Part shown: one piece after another, positions 51,582 to 60,841 of the stretch
Position numbering within the stretch: position 1 is the first letter of the stretch
How the letters are laid out: each line of letters begins with the position of its first letter
Assembly (NCBI RefSeq): GCF_016900315.1
Contig: NZ_JACSNQ010000009.1
Coordinates: forward strand, 1 to 64,000
Source of the DNA: Olsenella profusa
GTDB lineage: Bacteria; Actinomycetota; Coriobacteriia; Coriobacteriales; Atopobiaceae
Direction of reading: 5' to 3'
DNA length: 64,000 nucleotides
Program-made: the position numbers and the translations under genes
Notes under the pieces: generated by a model
What the model was told of the DNA's origin: nothing
The model's database searches: none
What the model saw: only the letters and a program-made list of their open reading frames with translations

Positions 51582-52412
51582 ATGAAGCTCTCCAGCCGGA
51601 TTGCGGGCGGCCTGGTGGTTGCCTGCGCGCTAGCCGTGACAATCGCGGGATGCAGCGGGGGAGGGCAGACCAGCACTCCCGTCTCTACGGACGGGGGAGA
51701 CGACCAGGCGGCCTACACCCTCGTCGAGGACGGCAAGCTCATCGTTGCCTCAGACCTCGCCAACCCGCCGCTCGACTACGTGGAGGAGGGCTCCACCGAG
51801 GCCATGGGCTTCGAGGTCGACCTCATGGGCGCCGTGTGCGACAAGCTCGGCCTCACCTGCGAGTACCTGCCCGCGATGAAGTTCGACAGCATCATCCCGC
51901 TCATCCAGCAGGGCGGCCGCGCGGACGTGGGCGTCTCCAACTTTACAATTACCGACGAGCGCAGGGAGCAGATTGACTTCACCGATCCCTACCTCGACTC
52001 CAACCTGGGCATCGTGACGCGCTCCGACGCGCAGGCCACCTCCGAGGACGCGCTCAACGCCGAGGGCATGCGCATCGCCGTGCAGTCCGGCTCGACGGGC
52101 GCCGCGTGGGCCGAGGAGCACCTGCCCAACGCCGAGGTCGTCTCGCTCGACGACCCGGTGCTCTCAGTGACCGGTGTCTCCGCGGGCCAGTATGACGCGG
52201 CGGTGGCGGACCTTCCCGTCATGCAGTACCTGGCCAACTCCTACGACAACTGCCAGGTCGCCGTGGAGATCCCCACCGGCGAGCAGTACGGCATCGTCGT
52301 CAGCAAGGACAACCCCGGCCTCACCGAGGCCATCAACGAGGCACTCTCCGAGCTCGAGCAGGACGGCACCATCTCCGACCTCGAGGTCAAGTGGTTCGGT
52401 ACCGAGCTCTAG
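51582..52412 (+). CDS. Amino-acid ABC transporter solute-binding lipoprotein
   Basis: A 276-residue family 3 solute-binding protein with a signal peptide and lipobox TIAGC. Mature domain: LIVASDLANPPLDYVEEG, GFEVDLMGAVCDKLGL, RADVGVSNFTITDERREQIDFTDPY, GSTGAAWAEEHLPNA and WFGTEL. Probably binds a polar amino acid. ATG 51582 follows GGGGAAGGA. It is paralogous to the next gene and belongs with the permease-ATPase genes downstream. Confidence 0.92.
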   Translation: MKLSSRIAGGLVVACALAVTIAGCSGGGQTSTPVSTDGGDDQAAYTLVEDGKLIVASDLANPPLDYVEEGSTEAMGFEVDLMGAVCDKLGLTCEYLPAMKFDSIIPLIQQGGRADVGVSNFTITDERREQIDFTDPYLDSNLGIVTRSDAQATSEDALNAEGMRIAVQSGSTGAAWAEEHLPNAEVVSLDDPVLSVTGVSAGQYDAAVADLPVMQYLANSYDNCQVAVEIPTGEQYGIVVSKDNPGLTEAINEALSELEQDGTISDLEVKWFGTEL

Positions 52413-52443
52413 CTACGTGCCCGGCCACCCGGGCGAGAAGAAC

Positions 52444-52466
52444 AAATTGGGGACAGTCCCCAATTT
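52444..52466. repeat. GGGACNGTCCC element, copy 4
   Basis: AAATTGGGGA, centre CAG, TCCCCAATTT: a perfect 10-bp palindrome directly after GGCGAGAAGAAC, between the two solute-binding genes. Confidence 0.8.
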
Positions 52467-52518
52467 ACATAGGGGAAGGGCGGCCGCCGGGCCGCAGAAT
52501 ACATAGGGAGGAACAGCA

Positions 52519-53364
52519 ATGACCACCATGAACAGGCGCAACTTCATCGCCACGCTTGGCCTCGCGGGGTCCGCGGCGCTTCTCGCCGGCTGCAGCAACG
52601 ACACCGCTGCCCCGGCCGACGACGCCACGACCACCGATGACACCGCCTCCGACGAGCCCAGCTACACCCTCGTGAAGGAGGGCGTGCTCACCAACGTGGC
52701 CGAGCTCGGCTTTGCCCCGTTCGAGTACATCGACGAGGACGGCAACACCGTGGGCTTCGACGTGGACCTCTCCAACGCTCTCGCCGAGCACATGGGCCTC
52801 TCCTCCTGCGAGTGGCTGCCCAACCAGGCTTTCGACACCCTTGTCCCGACCATCCAGCAGGGCGGCAAGGCCGACATCTCCATCGCCGGCATGACGATCA
52901 CCGACGAGCGCCTTGAGCAGGTCGACTTCACCGACCCGTACCTGGCCTCAAACCAGGGCCTCATCCTGCCCGCCGGCTCCTCCGAGACCGAGGACACCCT
53001 CAACGCCGCCGACAAGCAGATCGCCTGCCAGTCCGGCACCACCGGCGACGAGTGGATCTCCGAGCACCTGCCCAACGCCACTAAGGTGCCTCTGCAGGAT
53101 GTGACCGCCGGTCTCATGGGCGTCCAGACCGGCCTCTACACCGCCATGGTCATCGACCTGCCCGTGGCCCAGAACATGATCTCGCAGTCCTTCTCTGACC
53201 TCGAGGTCGCCATCGAGATCCCCACCGGCGAGCAGTACGGCATTGCCGTCTCCAAGGACAACCCCGGCCTCAAGGACGCCCTCAACGACGCCCTTGCCGC
53301 GCTGGAGGAGGACGGCACGATGGACGACATCAAGCAGAAGTGGTTCGGCACCACCGAGATCTAG
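52519..53364 (+). CDS. Amino-acid ABC transporter solute-binding lipoprotein with Tat-like signal
   Basis: A 281-residue paralogue of the preceding gene product. The signal NRRNFIATLGLAGSAALLAGC has a twin-arginine pair and a lipobox, so export may be by Tat. Mature motifs: LTNVAELGFAPFEYIDEDG, KADISIAGMTITDERLEQVDF, GTTGDEWISEHLPNA, WFGTTEI. Two ATGs (52519 and 52528) are in frame after AGGGAGGAA. The stop is followed by GGCGAGAAGAACC. Confidence 0.92.
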   Translation: MTTMNRRNFIATLGLAGSAALLAGCSNDTAAPADDATTTDDTASDEPSYTLVKEGVLTNVAELGFAPFEYIDEDGNTVGFDVDLSNALAEHMGLSSCEWLPNQAFDTLVPTIQQGGKADISIAGMTITDERLEQVDFTDPYLASNQGLILPAGSSETEDTLNAADKQIACQSGTTGDEWISEHLPNATKVPLQDVTAGLMGVQTGLYTAMVIDLPVAQNMISQSFSDLEVAIEIPTGEQYGIAVSKDNPGLKDALNDALAALEEDGTMDDIKQKWFGTTEI

Positions 53365-53489
53365 GCGAGAAGAACCGGACGGTCGGGCGGGGCGCGCGGC
53401 GGCAGACGCCGTGCGCCCCTCTCGATACGTGATGAGTGGGCCGAGGGACCGCTTCCGTCGGACATCTCCCGGCTCGGAACGGAGGTAGC

Positions 53490-54900
53490 ATGCAGCACAG
53501 AAGGGGGGCCTTGCTCGCGGCGCTGGTCATCGCGCTTGCGTGCGTCTTTGCCACCACGCTCGCGGTGCCGCAGCAGGCGCAGGCGCTCACCACCGAGAAC
53601 GCTACCGCCCGTCCCAACGAGGATGGCGGCGATGGCGTTATCGGCGGGATGGACACGCGCCTCACCTGGGAGGGCACCGTCGAGGACGGCGAGGAGGTCA
53701 CCTCGGTCACGCTCACCCTGCCCGAGGGTGCGAGCTTCGACCACTCCACCACGCGCATCACCGCGCTTGAGGGCCTCTCCCGCATGGACGTCACCGGCAC
53801 GGCCACGCCCTCCGGCTCTAGCATCACCGTCACCTTCGACCAGACGGTGCCGGCCGGTTCGCTGCTTCGCCTGGAGATCACCAACATGCAGTTCCCCGCC
53901 GCGGGCGGCGACGTGGTGGTCTCCGGTACCTACCAGGCCGCAGACGGCGAGCACGCGCTCGCCGACTCCGACCCCATCACCACGATCGCTAACACTCCGC
54001 TGCAGTCAATCGTCAACTGGCTCGACCAGCAGCCGTGGGTGGACGCCTGGAACTCAAACCAGTTCCTGGGGATGTTCCTGCGCCCGCAGCTGCTCGTGAC
54101 GTCGTTCGCGTCGCTCGCGCCCGGATGGCTCCTCTGTCTGGGCATCGTGGTGGCGGCCTACCCGTTCGCCATCGCGCTGGGGCTGCTCTTCGCCATGCTC
54201 AAGATCTCCCGCTGGCGCATCGTGCGCGCGGTGGCCGTGGTCTACATCAACGTGCTGCGCGGCACCCCGCTCTTCCTGCAGATTTACATCATGTTCTTCG
54301 GCCTGCCGATGCTCAACATCAACATCGACAACAACCTGCTCGGCATCATCGTCATGGCGATCAACTCTTCGGCCTACCTCGCCGAGATCTTCCGCGCGGG
54401 CATCCAGTCCATCCCGCAGGGCCAGTACGAGGCCGCGAGCTCCCTTGGCATGAACTACGTGCAGACCATGTTCAACATCATCCTGCCGCAGACCGTGCGC
54501 CGCGTAATCCCCACCGTCACGAGCGACTTCATCACCGCCTTCAAGGACACCTCGCTTTTGTCCTCGGTGGGCGTCATGGAGCTCATGATGTTCTCCAAGA
54601 ACCTCACCACCGTCTCGGGCAACATCACCCCGTATGTGGCAGCCGGCATCTTCTATCTGATCGTCACGCTGCCGCTCATCAAGGTCGTCGGCATTGTCGA
54701 GGACAACATCGCCCGCTCCGAGCGCGGCGGCGGCCCGCGTCCCAAGCGTCGCGCGCAGGTCGCCGACAACGCCGACGAGCTCGTTCGCTCTGGCGAGAAG
54801 AACTCAGCGGCCGTGAGTGCCGCCGTGAGTGCCCTCACGGGCGCGCCCGCCGTCGCCCCCGCGGGCGTCGCCCCGCTCCCCAGCGCTAAGGAGGCCGCCG

Positions 54901-54911
<11 letters not shown>
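53490..54911 (+). CDS. Amino-acid ABC permease with exported N-terminal domain
   Basis: A 473-residue protein. It begins with a signal-like hydrophobic stretch ending VPQQAQA (about 10-35), then about 135 residues of Thr/Gly-rich beta-type sequence ([18 protein letters not shown]), then a HisM/GlnP-type permease with the EAA loop [15 protein letters not shown] and FKDTSLLSS. Ordinary family members lack the exported domain, which might dock the binding protein. The C-terminal tail contains SGEKN from GGCGAGAAGAAC. ATG 53490 follows GGAGG; the stop overlaps the ATPase start. Confidence 0.88.
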
Positions 54912-55761
<850 letters not shown>

Positions 55762-55811
55762 GGCCAAGGGCGGCTGCCTTGCGCCCGCCCGGCCCCTCCC
55801 TCGGCGAGAAG

Positions 55812-56060
55812 AACGTGCGTATAGCGGCGAGTTTGTGCGCCGCGCGGAATTGGGCGGGGTTGTGCGCTGCGCGCGATTTCCGGGGAGTGTGCGTTTTGGC
55901 CGCCCGATTCTGGGGGAGTGTGCGTTTCAGCGCGCACAGACCCGCGAATTCTGGCACCCAAACGCACACTCCCGCCGATTCCCGCGCCGCGCACAACCCC
56001 GCCGGATTTGGCACCCGGATTCGGCGCGGCGCCCCGGTGGGCGGCCGCGGTGCGACCGCA
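55812..56060. repeat. GTGTGCGTTT inverted array
   Basis: Left of about 55930 the words read GGGGTTGTGCGC, GGGGAGTGTGCGTTTT and GGGGGAGTGTGCGTTTC; right of it they read AAACGCACACTCCC and CGCACAACCCC. The whole is a large imperfect palindrome flanked by GGCGAGAAGAAC (55804) and GTTCTTCTCGCC (56062). A local hairpin GCGGTGCGACCGC precedes the latter. No gene is seen in 55762-56255. Confidence 0.8.
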
Positions 56061-56171
56061 GGTTCTTCTCGCCGGGAAGCGGGGCGCTGAGCTGCGCAAA
56101 CGTGGCGAACACAGCGTTTCGGACGTGTTACGCGCGCCCGGGGGACCGCCCTCTATCTGCGCCTCATTTGA

Positions 56172-56228
56172 GTATTTGCAACAACGCCCCTGCTCGCGCG
56201 GGGGCGTTGTGGTACCCTTTGCAAATAC
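56172..56228. promoter_or_regulatory. Nested inverted repeat before the GlnR-like gene
   Basis: Outer arms GTATTTGCAA (56172-56181) and TTGCAAATAC (56219-56228) enclose a perfect 10-bp hairpin, ACAACGCCCC with GGGGCGTTGT. The outer palindrome is A+T-rich and ends 14 bases before the GGGAGG ribosome site, a likely operator or attenuator. Confidence 0.7.
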
Positions 56229-56255
56229 ATGTGTCCATGTTGGGAGGCACGACGG

Positions 56256-56930
56256 ATGCACCATAAGAACATCCTGCTCATATCCGCGACCACGCGGCTG
56301 CACGATTGCATGCGCGAGCTCTCGCACGCCATCGACGTTTCCATCGCCCTGGCGAACGAGGAGACCTTCTCGCAGGCGGTCAGCTCCGGCCACGAGTTCG
56401 ACCTCGTAATCCTTGACGCCGAGGGCATGAGCCAGGACATCCTCAACTCCGTCGACGCCTTCGTGGCGGAGAACGGCTTCATCCCGATGCTGCTCGTCCA
56501 GGACCCGGACAAGCTCGCCACGCTCCACATGCCCACCCAGGGCACCAACGACTTCATCCTCTCCACCGCCGGCCTCGCCGAGTTCGAGCTGCGCAGCACG
56601 CTGCTGCTCTGGCCGGGGGAGGAGAGCGCGCCGGCCGACCTGGTGACCGTGGACAACATGACCATCAACCTCGCCACCTACCAGGTCTACATCGACGAGA
56701 AGCCCGTGGACCTGACGCTCATGGAGTACTCGCTGCTGTCCTTTCTGGCCACGCACCCCTCCCGCGCCTACTCGCGCGAGACGCTGCTCCACCGCGTCTG
56801 GGGCTTTGAGTACTGCGGCGGTACCCGTACGGTGGACGTGCACATCCGTCGCGTCCGCTCCAAGGTGGGCCCGCAGGTGGCAAGCCACATCGTGACCATC
56901 CGCGGCGTCGGCTACCTCTTCCGCATCTAG
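56256..56930 (+). CDS. GlnR-like OmpR-family orphan response regulator
   Basis: A 224-residue protein. The receiver domain lacks the usual acidic pair (ILLISATT), the conserved Thr (LLVQD) and the Lys (FILSTAG); only the Asp in VILDAEG remains. The winged helix is typical (LTLMEYSLLSFLATHPSRAYSRE in pieces; GGTRTVDVHIRRVRSKVGP; GVGYLFR). This pattern matches actinobacterial GlnR, the phosphorylation-independent nitrogen regulator. No histidine kinase is adjacent. Its place beside the glutamine synthetase homologue and amino-acid transporter fits nitrogen control. ATG 56256 follows GGGAGG. Confidence 0.85.
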   Translation: MHHKNILLISATTRLHDCMRELSHAIDVSIALANEETFSQAVSSGHEFDLVILDAEGMSQDILNSVDAFVAENGFIPMLLVQDPDKLATLHMPTQGTNDFILSTAGLAEFELRSTLLLWPGEESAPADLVTVDNMTINLATYQVYIDEKPVDLTLMEYSLLSFLATHPSRAYSRETLLHRVWGFEYCGGTRTVDVHIRRVRSKVGPQVASHIVTIRGVGYLFRI

Positions 56931-57216
56931 CGCGGCGCGACGTACGGCTCGGCGCCGCGCGGCGGGCAGCCGGGCGCCAGGCCGCGCGCGGCTCGGTGTC
57001 GTGCGGCTCGTCCGGCGTGCGACCCGGCTGGGCCGCGCCTGTCCAGTCACCGAGACCTTCCCTCCCGAGAGGCACTGAGCTGGGGAATTCCCGTGCGCGC
57101 CCCGAGGTTCTTCTCGCCGGGGCGGGCTCTCTGAGACAGGTTTTTCAGGAACCGGAAAGCATCGTGCCGCCAAAGTGGTCTCGCACAAAGCCTCGTTTGG
57201 GCGGACGCTCAGAGGG

Positions 57217-57222
57217 TACATT
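57217..57222 (+). promoter_or_regulatory. Promoter -10 for htrA
   Basis: TACATT lies about 70 bases ahead of the htrA start. The rest of 56931-57290 is GC-rich spacer with one TTCTTCTCGCC near 57108 and no gene. Confidence 0.4.
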
Positions 57223-57290
57223 CGACCTCGGACGATAAAGGAGCGCCTGCGGCGGAGTGCCGGCGGGCGCGTCGACGAGAGAAGGAAGAC

Positions 57291-58697
57291 ATGAGCGAGA
57301 ATCCCTTTGGCACCCCCTCCCCGGAGGGGCACGGCGAGTCCCAGAACACCGAGGTCCGTCCGACCGTCCAGACCCCGCCGATCCCCGGCGCCCACGTGGC
57401 CGACCCAAGCTCCGGCTCCGGCCTGGCCGCCCCTGAGCCGGACGTCCCGCAGGGCGACGCCCCCGAGCACGCCCGCAAGGGCACGCGGAGGCGCACGGCG
57501 CGCGCCGTGGTGGCCGGCCTCATCGGCGGCGTGGTCGGCGCGGGCGCCCTGGTGGCCGCGCTGGTGGGCACCGGCGTGGTGGGCACTCCGCAGGTGCAGT
57601 CCACGGCCGGTGGCACTACCCAGCAGGTCACCATCGACCCCAACGACGAGGACACCACCGTCGCCAACGCCGTGGCCGCCAAGGCGCTGCCCTCCGTGGC
57701 CACCGTCTACTGCACCTTCGCCGACGGCGAGGGCATGGGCTCCGGCGTGATCTACGACGCCGAGGGCAACATCATCACCAACAACCATGTCGTCGAGAAC
57801 GCGCAGAGCATCTCGGTGACCATCAACGGCAAGAGCTACTCCGCCGAGCTCGTGGGCACCGATCCCTCCAGCGACGTGGCCGTCATCAAGGCGGACCTCC
57901 AGGGCGACTCCGTGACCCCGATGGAGATTGGCGACTCCTCGGCGCTGCAGGTGGGCGACTGGGTGATGAGCGTGGGCAGCCCGTTCGGCCTTGAGAACTC
58001 CGTCTCCCAGGGCATCGTGAGTGCCCTCTCGCGCAACACGCTGCTGCAGGGGGCCTCGGGCAACACCCTCTACACCAACCTCATCCAGACCGACGCCACG
58101 ATCAACCCGGGCAACTCCGGCGGCGCGCTCGTGGACGACCAGGGCCGCCTCGTGGGCATCTGCACGCTCTACAGCTCCGACACGCAGAGCTTCGCGGGCA
58201 TCGGCTACGCCATCCCGTCCGACTACGCCACGCAGATCGTCGACAAGATCATCAGCGGGCAGCCGGTCACCCACGCCTACATCGGCCTCACGATGCAGAC
58301 GGTGAACACGCAGAACTCCCTGGCCAACAGCCTCGGCGTGACCTCGGGCGCCTACGTGGTCGAGGTGGCCGACGGCGGCCCGGCGGCCGAGGGGGGCATC
58401 CAGAGGGGCGACGTGATCACGGCGATCGGTGACGACCAGGTGACCTCCGCGGACAGCGCGATCCTGGCGGTGCGCTCGCACGATATTGGCGAGACGGTGC
58501 AGGTCACGGTCATGCGCGACGGCCAGCAGCGGACCTTCGACGTGACGCTCGGCTCCGATGAGGATCTCCAGCAGCAGCAGGAGCAGCAGCGCGACGAGAC
58601 CGTCAACATCAACGGCCAGGACATCTCGCTGCAGGACCTCATCGACATGTACCAGCAGTACCAGGAGCAGCAGATGAACCCCTTCGGCGGGCGCTAG
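57291..58697 (+). CDS. HtrA/DegP-like membrane serine protease
   Basis: A 468-residue protein: a Pro-rich cytoplasmic tail (1-65), one membrane helix (about 70-95), a trypsin-like domain and one PDZ domain. The catalytic triad is visible: His in ITNNHVV, Asp in SSDVAVIK, Ser in PGNSGGAL. A Gln-rich segment (LQQQQEQQ) follows the PDZ domain. It degrades or refolds damaged exported proteins. Start ATG 57291 follows GAGAGAAGGAAG. Confidence 0.95.
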   Translation: MSENPFGTPSPEGHGESQNTEVRPTVQTPPIPGAHVADPSSGSGLAAPEPDVPQGDAPEHARKGTRRRTARAVVAGLIGGVVGAGALVAALVGTGVVGTPQVQSTAGGTTQQVTIDPNDEDTTVANAVAAKALPSVATVYCTFADGEGMGSGVIYDAEGNIITNNHVVENAQSISVTINGKSYSAELVGTDPSSDVAVIKADLQGDSVTPMEIGDSSALQVGDWVMSVGSPFGLENSVSQGIVSALSRNTLLQGASGNTLYTNLIQTDATINPGNSGGALVDDQGRLVGICTLYSSDTQSFAGIGYAIPSDYATQIVDKIISGQPVTHAYIGLTMQTVNTQNSLANSLGVTSGAYVVEVADGGPAAEGGIQRGDVITAIGDDQVTSADSAILAVRSHDIGETVQVTVMRDGQQRTFDVTLGSDEDLQQQQEQQRDETVNINGQDISLQDLIDMYQQYQEQQMNPFGGR

Positions 58698-58890
58698 CCT
58701 GCTGAGCGGCGGCCTCGCACGGCACAAGGCGCGGCGAGAAGAACGGCGACTCGGGAGGGCCTCGCGGGCACGCGCTCGCGGGGCCCTCTCCGTGACGGGC
58801 GAGGCGGCGTGTCGGCGGTCGTGGTTGCGGTTGCGGCCTTCGGTCCAGCTCGGCCTGCCTCGGCCCGCTCCGATCCGCCTCAGCCCGAGG

Positions 58891-59075
58891 GGTACGTACA
58901 CCCCCCTCAGGGTACGTACACCCCCGCGGCGTTGACGTCCTTCTCGCCACCTCGGTTACCTGCGGAAACGTCAGATGGCTTGGCGAGAAGGACGTCGAGG
59001 GGTGTACGTACCCTGCGGCTGGGTGTACGTACCCTGCGGCTGGGTGTACGTACCCTGCGGCTGGGTGTACGTACC
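58891..59075. repeat. Composite GTACGTAC / 33-nt-core element, copy 4
   Basis: Two GTACGTAC sites lie on the left and four on the right, the latter as nearly exact 21-base tandem units (GTGTACGTACCCTGCGGCTG). GACGTCCTTCTCGCC (58934-58948) and GGCGAGAAGGACGTC (58982-58996) flank a 33-base core (58949-58981) containing ACCTGCGGAAACGTC, oriented like copy 2. It is the most regular copy. Confidence 0.92.
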
Positions 59076-59131
59076 CTGCGGCGCCGCAGATGCGTACCCC
59101 CCACGGAGGGGGCGTACGCATCTGCGGCGCC
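59076..59131. terminator. Long GC-rich hairpin next to composite element 4
   Basis: GGCGCCGCAGATGCGTAC and its exact complement enclose a C-run and G-run, giving a stem of more than 20 bp with one bulge. It could stop transcription from htrA. The rest of 58698-59220 outside this hairpin and the composite element holds no gene. Confidence 0.7.
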
Positions 59132-59220
59132 GGGCTGGCGCCGTTCTCGCCGGGCGGGACGCTGCTATAGTCGACACGTCACGTGTTCGTCGCGCTGCCG
59201 GCGCGTCAGGAAGGAGAGCC

Positions 59221-59793
59221 ATGTCGCTCACACGACCCTCGGGAGCGTCCCTCTCGCCCGAGCTTCTGGCAAGGGTGGACGCCTGCCGCACGACGCACGT
59301 CTGGTACGTGGGCTACGGCTCCAACCTGCTGCGGGCGCGCTTCATGCTCTACGTTGAGGGCGGCTTCTGCGAGAGCAACGGTCGGGGCTATGCGGGCTGC
59401 GACGACCCCACGCCGCCCGTCTGCGACGTGCCCTTTGACGTCCCGTTTGACATGTACTTCGGCAACGTGAGCGAGCCCTGGGGCGGCGGCGTCTCGTTTC
59501 TGGACGCGTCGCGGCCGGGCTTTGCCTACGGCCGGGCCTACCTGGTGACGCGCGCGCAGTTCGAGCAGGTGTGGGACCAGGAGGGCCGCGGGGACGCGTG
59601 GTACGCGAGGGGGCTGGATCTGGGCACGTACCTGGGCGTGCCGGCCCTGAGCTTCACCAACGCCGAGCGTCGGCCCTTCCACGAGCCGGGCGCCCGCTAC
59701 CTCGACGTGCTGCGCCGGGGCCTCGCCGAGGCCTACCCCGAGCTCCCTGCCGCGGAGATCGAGCGCTACCTGGCGCAGGCACGGGGGCGGTAG
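59221..59793 (+). CDS. Gamma-glutamylcyclotransferase-like protein
   Basis: A 190-residue protein with the GGCT-fold signature VWYVGYGSNLLRARF, followed by YFGNVSEPWGGGVSFLD and GRAYLVTRAQFEQV. GGCT-like enzymes act on gamma-glutamyl amines or peptides; the catalytic glutamate cannot be placed with certainty, so activity is inferred. ATG 59221 follows GAAGGAGAG. TATAGT near 59165 is a likely -10. The next gene starts four bases after its stop. Confidence 0.75.
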   Translation: MSLTRPSGASLSPELLARVDACRTTHVWYVGYGSNLLRARFMLYVEGGFCESNGRGYAGCDDPTPPVCDVPFDVPFDMYFGNVSEPWGGGVSFLDASRPGFAYGRAYLVTRAQFEQVWDQEGRGDAWYARGLDLGTYLGVPALSFTNAERRPFHEPGARYLDVLRRGLAEAYPELPAAEIERYLAQARGR

Positions 59794-59797
59794 CCGC

Positions 59798-60733
59798 GTG
59801 GGCGTGCGTGCCGAGGCGCTGGGGGCCGGCCTTGCGACGGAGCTGGGGCCCGTCGTTGTCGTGCTGGCGGCGATGGTCGTGCTGGCTGTGGCGGTGCTTG
59901 CGGGGCGCGTTGCATGGCGCGCGTGGCTGCGACGTCGCGCGTCGGCGGAGCTGGGCGTGCCGGTGCCGCGGACCGTCGCCGTCCGGCGTGACGTCGCCTG
60001 TCCCGACCCTGGCTCGCTGCGGCTTGCCTACCCGTGCTGGTCGCGCGCCAAGGCGGACGGCACGCGAGACGGTCGTACGCGGGACTTCTCGGTTGTCCGG
60101 CCGCCCTCGGTGCTGCGCGTCGGCGGCTGGCGCCTCTCTGACAAGAGCCCGTTCACCATCTACCACCTGGCCCTGTGCCTGCGCGACGCGGGCCGCGCCG
60201 TAGCCCCCTGCAACGAGGAGGCCGAGAAGTACCTCAGGCTGCGGGACGCCGCCCGGGACCGCCGCAGCGCGCGCAGCGTGGACGAGCTCGTCGCGCGCTT
60301 CCACAGTCGGCCCACGGACTTCGAGTCCTTCTGCGCGGAGCTCTACCGCGCGCTCGGCTCTGAGGCGCACGTGACGCCGCCCAGCCGCGATGGTGGCTTT
60401 GACCTGCGGCTGGTTGACCGCGACGGCCGTAGTGCGATCGTGGAGTGCAAGTGCTACGCGCGCGGGCACTCCGTGGGCCGCCCACAGGTCCAGAAGCTGC
60501 GCGGCGCCAACGACGTGGAGCGTGCCGACCGGATGGTCTTCGTCACCACGAGCTCGTTCTCGGCGGAGGCCGAGAAGTACGCGCGGCAGGCGGGCGTGGA
60601 GCTCGTGGACGGGCTGGCGCTCACGGCGCTCTGCGACCGCGCGTGGGGCGGTGGCGCCGGGGAAGTCGTCGACGCGGCGGACGCCCGGCTCACCGACGCC
60701 GAGATCCGCCTGCGGTTCCCGGCGGACATGTAG
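59798..60733 (+). CDS. Membrane-anchored Mrr-like restriction endonuclease-fold protein
   Basis: A 311-residue protein with one N-terminal membrane helix (about 15-42) and a C-terminal Mrr-type PD-(D/E)XK domain: FESFCAELYRALG, DGGFDL and AIVECKCYARG hold the catalytic Asp and ECK, followed by VGRPQVQKLRGA and VFVTTSSFS. Mrr proteins cut modified DNA; membrane-tethered versions are known but poorly understood. GTG 59798. No methyltransferase gene is adjacent. Confidence 0.85.
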   Translation: MGVRAEALGAGLATELGPVVVVLAAMVVLAVAVLAGRVAWRAWLRRRASAELGVPVPRTVAVRRDVACPDPGSLRLAYPCWSRAKADGTRDGRTRDFSVVRPPSVLRVGGWRLSDKSPFTIYHLALCLRDAGRAVAPCNEEAEKYLRLRDAARDRRSARSVDELVARFHSRPTDFESFCAELYRALGSEAHVTPPSRDGGFDLRLVDRDGRSAIVECKCYARGHSVGRPQVQKLRGANDVERADRMVFVTTSSFSAEAEKYARQAGVELVDGLALTALCDRAWGGGAGEVVDAADARLTDAEIRLRFPADM

Positions 60734-60841
60734 GGCGGGCGGTTTGCGGGCGGGCGGCTTGCGAAGGGCCGCAGGAGCCGGCGCCCGCGGGTGCCGCAGC
60801 TGCCGCGCTCGCTGCAGGCCTGTGACCGCCCACCGTACCGC

